Positions 62,434 through 64,000 of a stretch of DNA of 64,000 nucleotides are shown here, piece by piece. Position 1 is the stretch's first letter; each line of letters opens with the position of its first letter. Made by a program: the position numbers and the translations under genes. The notes beneath the pieces are model-generated. The model was given only the letters and a program-made list of their open reading frames with translations, was not told the DNA's origin and did no database searches. Origin of the DNA: Phylloscopus collybita (taxonomy: Eukaryota; Chordata; Aves; Passeriformes; Phylloscopidae); the NCBI GenBank assembly GCA_027886175.1, contig JAJNNQ010000004.1:16907501-16971500 (forward strand). The letters are read 5' to 3'.

Positions 62434-64000
62434 TAAGGCTGTTCCAGTCTTAACATCTGACAAGAGGAAGGCAGAAGAGAAGAATGTAATTTTCGATAAG
62501 CATTAGAAGGGATTACATTGTTTGGAATTATTTTTCCACTTATATTGAAGCATCAGTCACAGCTTCCACTCTCAAGCCCTCATCATTGTCGGTACACTGT
62601 TTACAAAACAGTTAAAAGCAAAAGGTTGCTTTTCCTTTTCCAAGTATATCACTCTTGGTGTTCTGTTGGGCTTTTTTTTTCTCCCCCCCCACCCCCCCAA
62701 GATAAGCATAAAAAGAACAAGATATATTTTATCATTAGATACAAACTCAAGTCTCACATGTTTATTGGTTTAAGAGCCATTAGGTGAAACCTGAAGAACA
62801 GGAAAGAAGTTCCAGTTAAAGTTCCATCGAAGTGAACTCATACTTCAGTCAGTTAATTAAATAATCTGTGCCAACCTGAGGGCTCTCAATCCTGTCATAA
62901 CAGCCCATAAGCACTGATGGTTGTAAAATATTAGTTCTCAACTGCTCTTATTAATATTAGGCTGAACCAAACCACAAAGTTCAAGCTTAGCTTACCTGGC
63001 ATTAAAGAAAAGCATGTGCATCTTTAAACTGCACAGGCACTGATCCCTGCATTCAACACTTCTTTCAATTAAGGACATTTAAAGTACAAGGTAACAGAAA
63101 CCTTTGCAGGGAGAAATGCAGGCTATTACCACAGAAATCAGTGAAAAACCTGCCTGGCTGCACATGCTTCACTGAGAAAGTGCCAGAGGTAATGAAGACC
63201 CGTTGCACAACCCCCACTGCCACTGAAAGAGAGCTAGCATTGAAAGGGATCTATTTTTAGTGGGATGCTAAAGGTCAGCTAGCTAAGGCCTTTAGTCATG
63301 CAATGTCATCCCCATGTTAAGCCTGAAGATGCTTTTGAACAAGGCATTTGCTCTACAGTAAATGGCAGATTTTTTTCCAAGACATTACTGATTTGCAAGT
63401 TCACCTTCAGCAAACAGTGCCAAAAATGCTCTCAGGAAAAAGAAATGGCACAATTACAACTTGAGCAGGAGATAGAAAATGCCTGTGAAAATATAATGAG
63501 AGCTTCTGGAATGCTGCTATGATCCTGCTCCCATGAGAACAGCAAGAATCAGAGGATCATATTTTTAGGAAAATATGCAACATTTCAAGTTCCTAAAGAG
63601 CCACTAAAATGTCATGTGGTCTACAAGAGGCCACAGAACCTGGGCAAAAAAACCTCACCTTCTGTCTGCAGGCAATGCTGAAGCATCACTGCACACATGT
63701 ACCTACAAATCACCCTTCTTGACAGGGAGGGGATGTCCCTAAAATGTCCCAGGTCCCTGGGGGCAGGAGCTGCCCTGCCTCACCTGGCCGTGGGGGACAC
63801 TCAGCAAAGCCCCTGTGCTTCTCTGGCTGTCACTGCACAGGGACTGCAAGCAGAGCGTGGGGCTTGCTGAGCCACCTCCCTGGGCAAACAAGGGCTGGCA
63901 GAAGCTGTGGCCAAACAGCCGGTGCAGAAAGGCCCAGGCACAGAGCACAGGCACCCACCAGGAGGTGAGCTGGCTACAGGGCTGAGCAGCTCCAAAGGCT
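62434..64000. other. Non-coding DNA with T/C tracts
   Basis: No gene is supported. A pyrimidine tract at 62671-62690 (T9 then C8) and C7 at 62692-62698 stand out. 63740-64000 is GC-rich and open in several frames on both strands at the window edge. If a gene begins beyond 64000 it cannot be judged here. Confidence 0.6.

Noticed and set aside
1..64000. CRISPR arrays, operons, tRNA or rRNA genes, or intact retroviral or transposon genes
   Set aside because: No regularly spaced repeats, cloverleaf folds, rRNA words, or reverse transcriptase, integrase or transposase motifs were seen on either strand.

Overview
The window looks like nuclear DNA from a bird, and almost all of it is non-coding. 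The bird assignment rests on several decayed CR1 retrotransposon 3' ends, which carry the family's hallmarks: the 'ccttccaac...' / 'gggttggaagggacc' block and terminal octamers of the ATTCTGTG type, best preserved at 47428-47443. Other signs agree: CpG is depleted, base composition is AT-leaning with CT/CA-rich patches, microsatellites are short, there are no operons, and no open frame exceeds about 200 codons. Species cannot be told from the sequence; another CR1-bearing sauropsid is less likely.

Layout: 1-33199 is intron-like or intergenic DNA. It holds a good CTCF-type motif (3738-3749), a weak candidate exon (7046-7186, minus strand), several hairpins, a homeodomain-type AT cluster (16682-16725), two nearly identical 181-bp interspersed repeats (18135-18315 and 22309-22489), a CR1 remnant (20108-20158), a (TGA)17 microsatellite and A-rich runs. 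The best-supported coding feature is one internal exon on the minus strand at 33200-33367. It is 168 nt, phase 1 at both ends, and has an AG acceptor and an AAG|GTTTGT donor. It encodes 55 complete codons with a cysteine cluster; I do not recognise the protein. From 33368 to 64000 the DNA is again intron-like or intergenic, with an unusual compound inverted repeat (34612-34705), CR1 remnants (41030-41218, 46995-47287, 47288-47443, 62369-62433), small tandem duplications, a near-perfect palindrome (53251-53278), and pyrimidine and poly-A tracts.

Interpretation: the simplest reading is that much of the window is intron of a long minus-strand gene, with one recognisable exon and perhaps a second. 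I see no rRNA or tRNA gene, CRISPR array, intact transposon, retroviral gene or gene cluster, and I did not find a convincing new biological system. The items most worth a second look are the unassigned exon, the very young 181-bp repeat pair and the compound hairpin that looks like a template-switch scar.
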